Assembly: GCA_021229015.1 (NCBI GenBank)
Contig: CM037789.1
Span: 26,089,377-26,153,376 of the forward strand
From: Solen grandis
Taxonomy: Eukaryota; Mollusca; Bivalvia; Adapedonta; Solenidae
Direction of reading: 5' to 3'
DNA length: 64,000 bases
The notes beneath the pieces are model-generated. The model saw only the letters and a program-made list of their open reading frames with translations, did no database searches and was not told where the DNA came from. Positions 33,800 to 43,364 of the stretch are shown here, piece by piece. How positions within the stretch are numbered: position 1 is the stretch's first letter; every line of letters starts with the position of its first letter. The position numbers and the translations under genes were made by a program.

Positions 33800-34960
33800 C
33801 TGAATCAGAATCATGTCAGTAGCATCAATCCTAGACTGTTGAGGAGTGAAACTTTTCGTCTGCTGCAGACATGATCTTCTGCTATAGTCTGCTTTGTTTG
33901 GGTGAGGGTATAAATAATACATAAAGAGGTGGGACACTTTAATGTGAGGTTACAGTTTATAAACTGAAGGCTATCTCAGGACCTGTTTGTCCAGTTTTTT
34001 TCTTAAATTAGATTCATGTATCTAATACAAGTCATAACCTTATGACACATCTTTAACCTAGAGAAAGTAAAACCATTTCAACATTCAACTATCAGAAAAG
34101 CACAAAACCATGTCATCCAATATCAAGGAGATATTGTAGCAATAACTAATTACTTTTTCTGTGACCATGGTAACCAACTTTGATGTATCATTTTTGATTC
34201 AACTTCCATAATTCTCAAGGGTGAGATAGTATGGCAGATACAGTAAATGAGGCAGTATTCTCCCATCGCAGGTATCTAAATTATATAATAACTTAAAAGT
34301 GATCACACTGTCACGCTCGCTCATCTCGGCTGACAGAATTTCATATTCATTACGCTAATACACCACTGTGACAAAGTACTTGTATTAAGCCAGCTTTCTG
34401 GGGCATCCAATTAGATGTTAAAGTTTGATACAAGCCCAGAGACTAGCAGTGCTCTTCACAACCTGTGACAGGTTTCTGGCTCCAAGCTTGAACGGTCAGA
34501 GAGGTGTCCGGAAAAGTGAGGAAACTTGAGATGTGCATGAAAAAATAAGTGATCTGTGGTATTTTTAATGTGAGTTGTCATCGGGGAAATAGTTTTTGTG
34601 CAGATTAGGTACTTGAGATATAGACAACATTCTGGCTTGATTATTCAGGAAACAGACTTGTAGGGGTATAGTAAGACTCAACTGCTCTCCAGAGAGGAGT
34701 CATAAACAGTCAACAGTTGCACTGATGCAACTGACGAAGTTATCTGATATTGATTTCTGCATTTAAAGATGTTTAATTTTACATGTTGTTCTGTTGAATA
34801 GTCTCAGGTGATACCTGGAGAACATGAGGAAATAAAATAGATGCAGCTGCTTTGTTGAAATCAAAACTGAAGAGTTGTTCATTCTCATTAAGGAAAGACT
34901 GTATTGTGCTTCTTATCAGAGTGGAAGTAATTGGAGTTTGATTAATTGACTGTAATTACC
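33800..34960. other. AT-rich DNA with one perfect RFX X-box match
   Basis: GTGACCATGGTAAC at 34161-34174 matches GTNRCCNNRGYAAC at every constrained position. A CpG-containing patch around 34310-34365 is otherwise unexplained. No exon is seen. Confidence 0.4.
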
Positions 34961-35027
34961 TCTAGGCTGAAGAGGCTGTGATATATTGTGAGTCTACCTG
35001 TCTGTACATGGGTGTACAATTGCAATA

Positions 35028-35138
35028 ATGTATGTCAACGATAATTACCGGTGGCAGAACCACAACAAGTTCTCGATGAACAACCGTTGGTACAACCGAC
35101 ATCGGTTCTTCAGCGAGAACAGTTTTCCGGACAGGATG
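35028..35138 (+). CDS. Candidate first coding exon A (37 codons), protein unidentified
   Basis: The ATG at 35028 opens a frame of 37 codons that ends exactly at a donor, ATG then GTAAGC (GT at 35139-35140), in phase 0. An in-frame TGA lies at 34989-34991 with no plausible acceptor between, so this reads as a first coding exon with 5'UTR upstream. Codon use is strongly coding-like, with repeated AAC, CGG, TTC, CAG, TGG and CAC codons, unlike the surrounding AT-rich DNA. The peptide is rich in Asn, Arg, Trp, Tyr and Phe, begins MYVNDNYRWQ and ends SFPDRM. It has no signal peptide or membrane segment and I recognise no domain. The frame continues past the donor to a stop near 35214, but composition changes there, which supports splicing. 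The partner exon must lie downstream. Confidence 0.55.
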
Positions 35139-35224
35139 GTAAGCCAGCATTGTTGTTGTTATAGTATTTTTTTAAAGACTTGCATTATCCATATTATGTG
35201 GAATGAGGTCATTTGAAAGTGTCT

Positions 35225-35280
35225 GAGGCAGTGGGTTGCAAGTTTGAATCTTGCAACTACCTCACATGGCTCAGATACTA
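35225..35280 (+). mobile_element. Possible tRNA-SINE head fragment
   Basis: GGCAGTGGGTTGCAAGTTTG and AATCTTGCAACTACC resemble the T-arm and B-box end of a tRNA-derived SINE. No body was recognised downstream. Confidence 0.3.
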
Positions 35281-35599
35281 ATACAGCAAATCTGCACGGT
35301 CAGAATGAATTAGTACAGGGACACTGAAACATGATACTCCATATTCCCACCCAGTAAGACATACCATCTGGGTTGCAAGCCACAATATCCTAACAGGTGT
35401 TAGAAAGTACCGCTGCAACCTTATCTGTATTGATAATTTGATACATTGTTGTAACTGTATGTCATAGCTTTGGATTAGACATTTCAACTGCATCTGTAGC
35501 AATACTGCAACCATGACTTCATCAAATTAATGATATGTCAAACAAATAGTCATATAGTTACAGAATTTCATCATCAGCTGTGCACTAAGTACACAGTCT

Positions 35600-36111
35600 G
35601 CAGGTAGTGGTTGAACATGCAGGCTCTGGTTGAACATGCAGCCTCTGGTTGAACAGGCAGCCTCTGGTTGAACGTGCAGCCTCTGGTTGAACATGCAGCC
35701 TCTGGTTGAACAGGCAGCCTCTGGTTGAACATGCAGCCTCTGGTTGAACAGGCAGCCTCTGGTTGAACATGCAGCCTCTGGTTGAACATGCAGCCTCTGG
35801 TTGAACAGGCAGCCTCTGGTTGAACATGCAGCCTCTGGTTGAACAGGCAGCCTCTGGTTGAATAGGCAGCCTCTGGTTGAACATGCAGCCTCTGGTTGAA
35901 CATGCAGCCTCTGGTTGAACATGCAGCCTCTGGTTGAACATGCAGCCTCTGGTTGAACATGCAGCCTCTGGTTGAACATGCAGCCTCTGGTTGAACAGGC
36001 AGCCTCTGGTTGAACATCAGCCTCTGGTTAAACAGGCAGCCTCTGGTTGAACATGCAGCCTCTGGTTGAACATGCAGCCTCTGGTTGAACATGCAGCCTC
36101 TGGTTGAACAG
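35600..36111 (+). repeat. 19-bp minisatellite, 27 units
   Basis: The unit is GCAGCCTCTGGTTGAACAK, where the last base is T or G. The array is 512 bp, which equals 27 units of 19 minus one missing base in unit 22 (AACATCAGCC). Apart from the first two units, internal differences are few: AACGT in unit 4, AATAG in unit 14, TTAAACAG in unit 23. The final base alternates irregularly between T and G. No stop codon occurs in any minus-strand frame of the unit, so frames of 118-172 codons appear there with a 19-residue period (3 x 19 = 57 bp). I consider them artefacts because three frames are equally open. Confidence 0.95.
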
Positions 36112-36530
36112 GCAGACCTGAGACCAGCTGTAACTTAATAACCCTAAAAAAATATAATAATTTGCTGCAAATAAGTTACATTTTCTAAAGACAGAATACC
36201 AGTGTTAGAAAAAAAAAAGCAAACATTAATGGCTAGCAGCACTAAATGTTTAAAAGCAACTTCACAAACTGATAGAATGATGCTGTGCTCAGTGTTTTCA
36301 TCTTTCCTTCATAGAATGTTTGAAATTTTCACAGCTGATGTTTTCATTGCTTTTGTAAAACAGGGGGTAGAAAAGTTGAAATAAATGGTCTATATATATG
36401 GACATTCCTGAAGCTTTTATATACATTTTGTGTGTATATATGTTTGTGTGCTGGTCAAACCTCTCTTAAGCAGTCAGTCAAGGGAAAAAAAGAAAATGAC
36501 CACATAACAGGGGTGACCACTAATAAAAGT
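36112..36530. other. AT-rich DNA after the minisatellite
   Basis: Nothing recognised beyond a short ATATAT-rich stretch near 36392-36442. Confidence 0.45.
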
Positions 36531-36534
36531 TAAA

Positions 36535-36601
36535 CATATTCTATATTTTGGTAATATTTTCTATATTTGGGTAATATTTTATATATTTTGGTAATATTTA
36601 A
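36535..36601 (+). repeat. Short tandem repeat, about 21 bp x 3
   Basis: Three consecutive variants of CTATATTTTGGTAATATTTT, differing by one or two bases. Confidence 0.7.
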
Positions 36602-36845
36602 TGTGACTGCTGAGAACAGTTTGACCTCTTAATACAGGTGTTAGCTGATGCAGGTTCAACACGTCTCCTTTGTAATATGCTATAAGTCTATGTGTGCACA
36701 TTTGGATAAATACGGTAATTCTAAACGTCATTACCTGTATTCTTATTTGTACTGTTATCAAAAGGGTCTTCTGAAACTAAAGATCTTTGTTTTCTGAGGC
36801 TGAATAAACATCGGCAGCCAGTCATGGCCCTCAGGCTGCCATAAT

Positions 36846-36878
36846 CTTAATTAATTAACTTGACTTTAATTAATTAAG
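36846..36878. repeat. Perfect 13-bp inverted repeat
   Basis: CTTAATTAATTAA (36846-36858), a 7-base spacer CTTGACT, then TTAATTAATTAAG (36866-36878). Being AT-only apart from its ends, it may be chance or a homeodomain-type binding palindrome. A terminator is unlikely in this eukaryotic context. Confidence 0.75.
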
Positions 36879-36879
36879 T

Positions 36880-39525
36880 CATGATGGAAAGAGGACTCCT
36901 GTGGAGCAGTTGGGAGAAATCCTCGGGTCGCAGTATATAAACAATGAGCTTAATGGCCGGTAGCATATTGCTCGTGTCAGACGGGCAGACTGTGGCTGGG
37001 TGTAATAACACTGTATCTCATGGCCATTTGTGTGCTGACTTAATACGATGTCGCGGAAAATTGTCAGAAATGTGTGACCGATGTCATGATGCCCTGGTAG
37101 GGAGAAGTCTGATATGCAGCAACATTTTATTGTTCTATCATGTGGAGAAATAAGCTCCCATTTTCTTAGCAGTTTTAAATCGAATTCTAATAAAAGCTTT
37201 ACATGTATGTTACTGAATTGGAGCAAGCAGTTTTATTAATAGGTATAAAAAGTATATAAAAATAAGACTGAAATCTTGTTTTATGGCAATGTAATATCCT
37301 TATGTGGTAACCCGTAAATATTTATGAGAAAACTTTACTGGTTTATTTTATTATGAAAAGAATGTCACACTTGAGGTGTTGTATAAATCATGGGGAGATT
37401 GAGAGAAAGATTTCACCAGTGAAGAAATTAAATGATATCATTTTAGATGATCAGAAGGTTGCTGATTAAATATTTGTAGCTATCAAACCTTAGGTTTTGT
37501 TAAACAATCATTATATAATAAATATACTTGTTCACAGTAAACAAAATTATTTTACAGGAGATTATCTAAAAATCATGGTAATTATCTACTCTTTATTTGC
37601 TTACCACCCCTCCCAAGTCAAGATATAAACTGAAGATTATTCAAAATACTGCGTATGATTCATGATCCTACATTATTTCCTATTTTTTGTATTAATAAAT
37701 GAGATACCTGATAGCTCCAAAGTGATGGTGAGTTTTATCATAACTTAAAGCAAGTCATGAAATAATCTGATTGTAAATAAGATAGGCAGAGGGAGGAGCC
37801 AAAGGTGTCTACAGTTACCATGGACACACAGAACCAACTTCCCCCTGGTCTGACTTCAGATCATTGCAGTTCAGCACTTAATACGGCCATTATGTTTGTT
37901 ACACCTAATGCCGCCTGTACCGGAGGAACCGTATAATCCCGACCCACAGTGGTCCCAGGCCTGTGCCATCCAGTGCAGTCCTGGTGCAGCTACTGTGCAA
38001 TAAGAGCCTCGACTGTCTGACCAAGCACTTGATACAGGGGCCGGCATGTGACATGAAATGTTCTGTAATCTTGTACATAATGATGTAGCTTTACACAGAG
38101 TAGTGCTTTGAAATTCAGTACAGCTCCATTATAACCAATATTTTGGAAACCACATTGTGGTATGTCTTATAAGGATTCTGTAAAACTGCACATTAAGTCA
38201 ACAAATCATGAAAATATAGATCTGGAGATTTGTCATTGGCCACAGCCAACCTTTCCCTAGCAGGTTGTCAAGTTAATATTGAAAGTGGCTGCTTAACGGA
38301 GGTCAGACCTACAATAAAATGTCTTTTAAAATCATAAAGCTGGCTGCTTAATAAAGGACTGATATTATTTTTACCAGGACATGAAAAAAAAAACATTCCA
38401 TAGTTAATAAGCTCATTATAATGAGTATCCATGGTTGTTTTGTTTTGATTTAATTAAGATTGTCAGATTATCCAATAGCTGCACTGGGATATCCAGTCAA
38501 TGCAAGTGTGCTAAGAAACTTGGTAGGGATAATTATAATATAAAATTAGTTTTCACCAGAAATGGAGTTAATGGTAGTCTCAACTGGAACAAGAAGCTGA
38601 TGTCAGAATGCGGCTATAAATTTAGGGCGGGGTTCATAATTATGACTACAAGGGTTTGTTTTTGATAGTAAAGAGGAAACTGGCTCCTTGCTTCATCAAT
38701 CAAGTAAAAATCCACAGTCAGTCTGACATACCGAAGAGTGTCAGTAGGTACAGAGTCAGGTGCAAACCAGGAGGTGCATCGGACCAGGGCAGGAATGACG
38801 TATCTATGTTAAGGTCATAACCTTTGTAAGGTGGCTGTTAACCTGGACCAGTTCAGATGCAGGAAAATTTGAGCTATGATGTAATATTAGCAGCCTAATT
38901 TTTTAAGTTGATTAATTATTGAAATGAAATATGGAAATCTTCTATACATATGGTAGGACATGTATCTTGGTACAAGTGTCAGGTGAGATTAATATAAAAT
39001 CTTTTGTCCTTGGTCCTAAAAACATTTATGTTAAAGTAAATTATGTACAGTTTAAAATGCTTTTCAGATTCAAACGAGAAATGATTGTGAAGATTGCACT
39101 AGTTTGCATGTAAATTGTCGTCTGCAACCTTTGTAACAAGAAAAAAAATAGCAATGTTTTTTAAAGGGAAAGGAAGTTGATGTTTTTTATTGTTGTTTGA
39201 TTCAATGATATCTGGATACGTAGTTTAGAATTTACAATGTACTTGCATGGCCTCAGTAATATCATGTGTCACGGGGCAAATTTGTCATGTGAGGATCAGT
39301 TTTTCGTATTACAGATGTCTGCTCAGGTTACCAACCTTGGAAAGGTATCAGAAACTTAAGATACCAAACTGTCATTCAGTTTGCATTCTTTTCCAAGGAG
39401 TAACAATTTCATATGATGAAAGTCTGCAGCAATTTGAGAGGTATTAGAATAAAATAGAGGGTCTTAAGCTTGGATTCCCATATTGATTAGATTACCTGAA
39501 AATTCAAAGGTGATGAAAGTATGCT
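36880..39525. other. Unique DNA with a GC-richer island
   Basis: No supported exon. The interval 37795-38050 is clearly GC-richer than its flanks and contains CpGs (ACCGGAGGAACCG near 37919), but frames are short and no donor is found. It may be conserved non-coding DNA or a decayed exon. Confidence 0.4.
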
Positions 39526-39529
39526 GAAT

Positions 39530-39745
39530 GGGCATTGACTTACAGTTGCTCTGTCTCTTACAGCTATGGGTTTGAGTCCCAGTCTGTTTATTTTACTTTA
39601 TCATTCCCAGCTGGCTTGCAGCAGGTTTAAGGTTCTACGCAAGTGCCCTTTATGAACAAGTGCCCTCCTGCGCCTGTAGCAGTATGACTGAAATATTGAT
39701 GAAGGGAGGGTGAATTGCAATCAACAAACAAATAAAGCTATTTTG
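39530..39745 (+). mobile_element. SINE S3
   Basis: The B box GGGTTTGAGTCCCAGTCTG is followed by CCAGCTGGCTTGCAGCAGGT, TTAAGGTTCTACGCAAGTGC and CCTCCTGCGCCTGTAGC. The 3' end is ACTGAAATATTGATGAAGGG and ATCAACAAACAAATAAAG. The order matches the copy at 54217-54435. Confidence 0.65.
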
Positions 39746-41700
39746 TTGAATAAATGCAGCTGTAAAGCAAACCATGTGACAGGTGAATTATGGGAAAGGG
39801 AAGTGACCCTTGAAATGTTACATACACAGAAGATATAAAGGTATTATTTCTGGGAACAGTTGATTGTCTAACCCACAAAATGAGTGTCAACCTTATATCC
39901 TGTGGTTTCATATCAGAATGGGTAATTTATAGCCAGATATGCTGCTAATGGGGAAGCCAGGTCAAAGTTCAATTTACTTCTGAAGGAAAAAACATTGAAA
40001 CACCTGGCAGTTAGCGAGTTGAAAACAGCAGTTTGATTGTTTCCATGGCAACCAGATCCCATGAAACATGGAGGCAGCCATTGTTTTAAATCTCTGGACT
40101 GAAGAACAACACACACTTGTGGTGCTATCATCTGGTTAACCTCACCTTTAATCTAAACACTGCAAAGGTTTGGTTGCCATGGTGATGAAAATAATACTCT
40201 TCTCAGGAAGGAGGCATGGAGATTTAATTATCTGAATGATATCAGAATATCTCCACCCAAGAAAATGCATACTTGCATGGTCCAATGGCTGTTTATCGCT
40301 TTCTCGTCACATTCTGCATGCATGACATGCGAGTTACATAGCAGCTACACTCAGCTTCTAAAAACTAGCTCACTGTTAGTGTATGAATTATTTAACTTTG
40401 TGTGACACAAAACACACATGTCGCACTGTTTTGTGCAGGATTGGAATTCAAAAAGTGTTTATGAAATAGGTAAGAGTAGTCAAAATGTCTTAGTCCTGAA
40501 AGAATATTTGACATAAAATGTCAAAATGTCTTTTTTATTACCATGAATTTTCATTTCATATGGAGTGACAGATGTAAAAATTATAAAGTCTCAGCCCGCA
40601 TAAGAGCAGGATGGAGGATTGTGCTGGTGGTAGCACTAGTGGGATGTGTTACTTCTGATATGAAAATCATTGAAAGCATTTATTGAAAAAAATAAGTACT
40701 ATATAATTATATTCTTTGTAATCAGAGTGAAAATGTGCGCTGTATAACAAAATTTTAATGATATTGAGGGTGGTTTAAATTCAAGGCCAGTTTATGGACA
40801 TCCAGTTGACAAATTAGTGTTATTATCATTTTTTAAGTAGTCAATGATATGGGAAACTAGCTGGACCATCAGCTTCATTTAATGAAGCAACTCAAAATGG
40901 ACAGAAGCTGTTCCCTATACATGACAGCATGTGCCAGTCAAATTACCTTGACCTTTCACATGAGGATGGAATGTATTAAATAGCTGCAAACTCATTGGAG
41001 TTAATAAAAGGATTCTGTAATTTCACAAAGCGCGAAAGGTGTTTATATCATATAATCTAAATGTTATCATTCTTGAATTACCAAATTGTCAATTTAAAGT
41101 GTAAAGTAATTACAAAGTGATAGGAGTAAGTGATCCCTTTAGCTGTTTTATGATTCTTAATTTCCATGAGACAGCAACATCACCATAATGAACAAACACA
41201 GTTGAATCTGTAAGCAACCTTTACAGTCCATTCAGTACACAGTTGTTGCATAATGCAAATTTTATGTTAAATGAAACGGGAATACAAGGTTTGATTCAGG
41301 TGTTCAGTCAGATCTTACATTAATTGTGATGGATGTAAGCATCTTCAGTGTGATCATGTTTTGTCAGGTTCTCACTTTTTCTTTGGCTGACCAGGGTCTA
41401 TCTGTCTGTCTGTCTGTCTCAACTTGCTAGAATTTTGGATATTTATTTTCAAGCAAGATTTTTCATGCATGATATCCTTTTGATTTAAGTAATGAAGTTG
41501 TCAGATGCTTCCAGTTATTGGTAGTCAGGTAAAGGGAATTAACTCTCATCTGCCAAAATATTGATAAAAGCAATGATTTCCATTAAACCTATCAAACTCT
41601 ACATGCACTTAATATTACACAGGGTTGTTGATGCTCCTGCTGGAATTTATTCAACATAGATTAATTCAAAAATATGTACCAGATTTCAAGATATTTCCGT
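39746..41700. other. AT-rich DNA with two X-box-like motifs
   Basis: GTTTCCATGGCAAC (40039-40052) and GTTGCCATGGTGAT (40173-40186) each differ slightly from the RFX consensus. A (TCTG)n microsatellite lies at 41401-41419. No exon was recognised before 41722. Confidence 0.4.
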
Positions 41701-41721
41701 TTTGGCATTTTGTACCTGTAG

Positions 41722-41757
41722 GAGGTGGGAGGAGGAGGATTGCATCTTACATCACAG
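41722..41757 (+). CDS. Candidate 36-nt microexon
   Basis: A T-rich tract ending TTTTGTACCTGTAG (AG at 41720-41721) looks like an acceptor, and ATCACAG then GTAACT (GT at 41758-41759) like a donor. The 36 bases between are divisible by three and open in all frames. In phase 0 the peptide is EVGGGGLHLTSQ. The order acceptor, short purine-rich exon, donor is typical of neural-type microexons. Its relation to the candidate first exons is unknown. Chance splice-like signals in 64 kb of intronic DNA are common, so confidence is low. Confidence 0.25.
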
Positions 41758-42170
41758 GTAACTGCTTCCGACCCTCTGCCAGAAGATGGTATCCTGGTTT
41801 GATTTGAGAGTACTGGCTGATGTCAGATAACCAGCCTGTGGTGATGGCACTTCTTCTGAATTAAAATCCATGGGGAGTACATTGAGAGCTTTGATTTTGT
41901 GTAGTTGAAGGTGGGTGGGGTTTCATACTAGATGATACATGGAATCTCAAGTATGACCTGACTTTCACTCTTCAAACAGTTATGGTTATTTATGTTGCTC
42001 AGTTGTGCCTTGATTCAGACTAGAACTCTTGGAACTTCTTTAGTGTATAGAGTTTTCAAATGAAACCTTTAGATACAGAAAATAGGTTTGCTAAAAAGTA
42101 GCATGTTTTGCATTCTCAGAAAACATTAAGAGGCCATGCCCTGTATTCTCGAAAATTGAAAAACTGGTTC

Positions 42171-42320
42171 TTAAAGGTAAGATACCTGTAATGGTTCCGC
42201 CACATTTTGGACCACTTAACATCTACGAAGATAACCAAAGTAACCTAAAACCTTGGTAATCTCCAGGAATGGCCATGAAGTCCGAAATGTAGTGGAACTA
42301 TTACAGGGACTTCACCTTAA
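42171..42320. mobile_element. Small TTAA-bounded foldback element
   Basis: TTAAAGGTAAGATACCTGTA and ATGGTTCCGCCACATTTTGG on the left pair with CCGAAATGTAGTGGAAC and TATTACAGGGACTTCACCTTAA on the right, with roughly 80% complementarity over about 45 bp. The element is 150 bp between the TTAA motifs and non-coding. It differs in sequence from families A-C. It could be another TTAA-type MITE or a foldback repeat of unknown origin. Confidence 0.55.
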
Positions 42321-42387
42321 GTATGATTTCAATACTCAAACTCATACTTAGTTTGAATAAGGATTTGAGCCTGAGATCGTACTTAAG
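42316..42387. repeat. Second inverted repeat adjoining the foldback element
   Basis: CTTAAGTATGATTTCAATAC and TCAAAC pair imperfectly with GGATTTGAGCCTGAGATCG and TACTTAAG. CTTAAG is perfect at both ends and the left one overlaps the end of the preceding element. Confidence 0.5.
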
Positions 42388-42389
42388 TA

Positions 42390-43135
42390 TTTTTGAGATC
42401 ACATGGCTTTTTAGTAAAGCACTACATGAGGTCTTCCTGGTGTACGTCCAGGTATCCAATATGGAGTCTACTTAACATACGCCGTTTTGTCATGTGTTGA
42501 CAAGTATACAATCAACTGTGGAAAACACATGCAGTGTTACAGCAACAGTTGTTTTGCAATTAAATATTGATGAGGATGAGAGGTTCTGTTTCCTGTTAGC
42601 TGCAATTGAAGTATGAAACAACACTATCTCAAGGTTGCATAAACGGTTGTTCGCAAAGTTCACATTTGATATCCTGATATATAGTTTATTCTTAAAAAAA
42701 ACAAAAAAAACAGAAAGCATATTTCTCAGGTATATTTCTCGATAATAGCAGCACAGTATTTGAAATTAATCTTGAAAAAGAAAAAGCATGCAGCTTTTTG
42801 CAGAAACCTTGATATAATGAGAGACACTGCAAAGTGTCTGAGATAGAGTTATTGAAAGAGAGAGCGTGCATGAGAGGTAGAGAAAGAGAGAGAATGGCAA
42901 GAGGGGAAGGTAGTTGAAGGCTTACAGGTGTTAAGTCTGGTGATATACTTGAGTGTGGCGATGGGTCATCCCGACTCCAGGCCTGATGGGCCCAGGTGAG
43001 GCTTCTGACCACCTGTATTTGTATGAGATGTAAACATGGGGAATATAGAGAACATACATCCTGTTGGCGGAGTAAGACATACCATCATTCATGTGGATCA
43101 GCTGTTGGTCCAGTTATAGCCACGGGTTTGTTGTA
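42390..43135. other. Unique DNA, nothing recognised
   Basis: A GA-rich low-complexity patch lies at 42855-42905. The minus-strand open frame over 42692-43012 is a by-product of this patch and of poly-A runs. Confidence 0.4.
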
Positions 43136-43140
43136 AAAGT

Positions 43141-43361
43141 TTTACCCTTTACCTCTTGATGTATTGGCACACAGAGCAGACCCAAGTCAGGCAGGTCCTT
43201 TAGCTGTCTGATCTGGGTCTCCATTGTTTGCTCATACAATCCTACACAATCTGCATGGCACAGAGAAAGTCATTGTTTCATATATTATTTAAATCTCAGT
43301 GAATTAATATTCATCAAGTCATAAATTTGTACATGACTATTCATGAAGTAAAAGGTGGTTT
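43141..43361 (+). mobile_element. TTAA-type MITE, family B copy 3
   Basis: Starts TTTACCCTTTACCTCTTG. The hairpin follows directly: CACAGAGCAGACCCAAGTCA, CCTTTAGCTGTCTGATC, TGGGTCTCCATTGTTTGC. The distal half (TTGTTTCATATATTATTTAA, CATCAAGTCATAAATTTGT, ACTATTCATGAAG) matches copy 4 in reverse. The right terminus is decayed. Confidence 0.7.
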
Positions 43362-43364
43362 CAC

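Noticed and set aside
35527..36092. Long minus-strand frames (118-172 codons) as a repeat protein gene
   Set aside because: All three frames are open because of the 19-bp unit; no splice signals or start context, and the translation is simply the tandem repeat.
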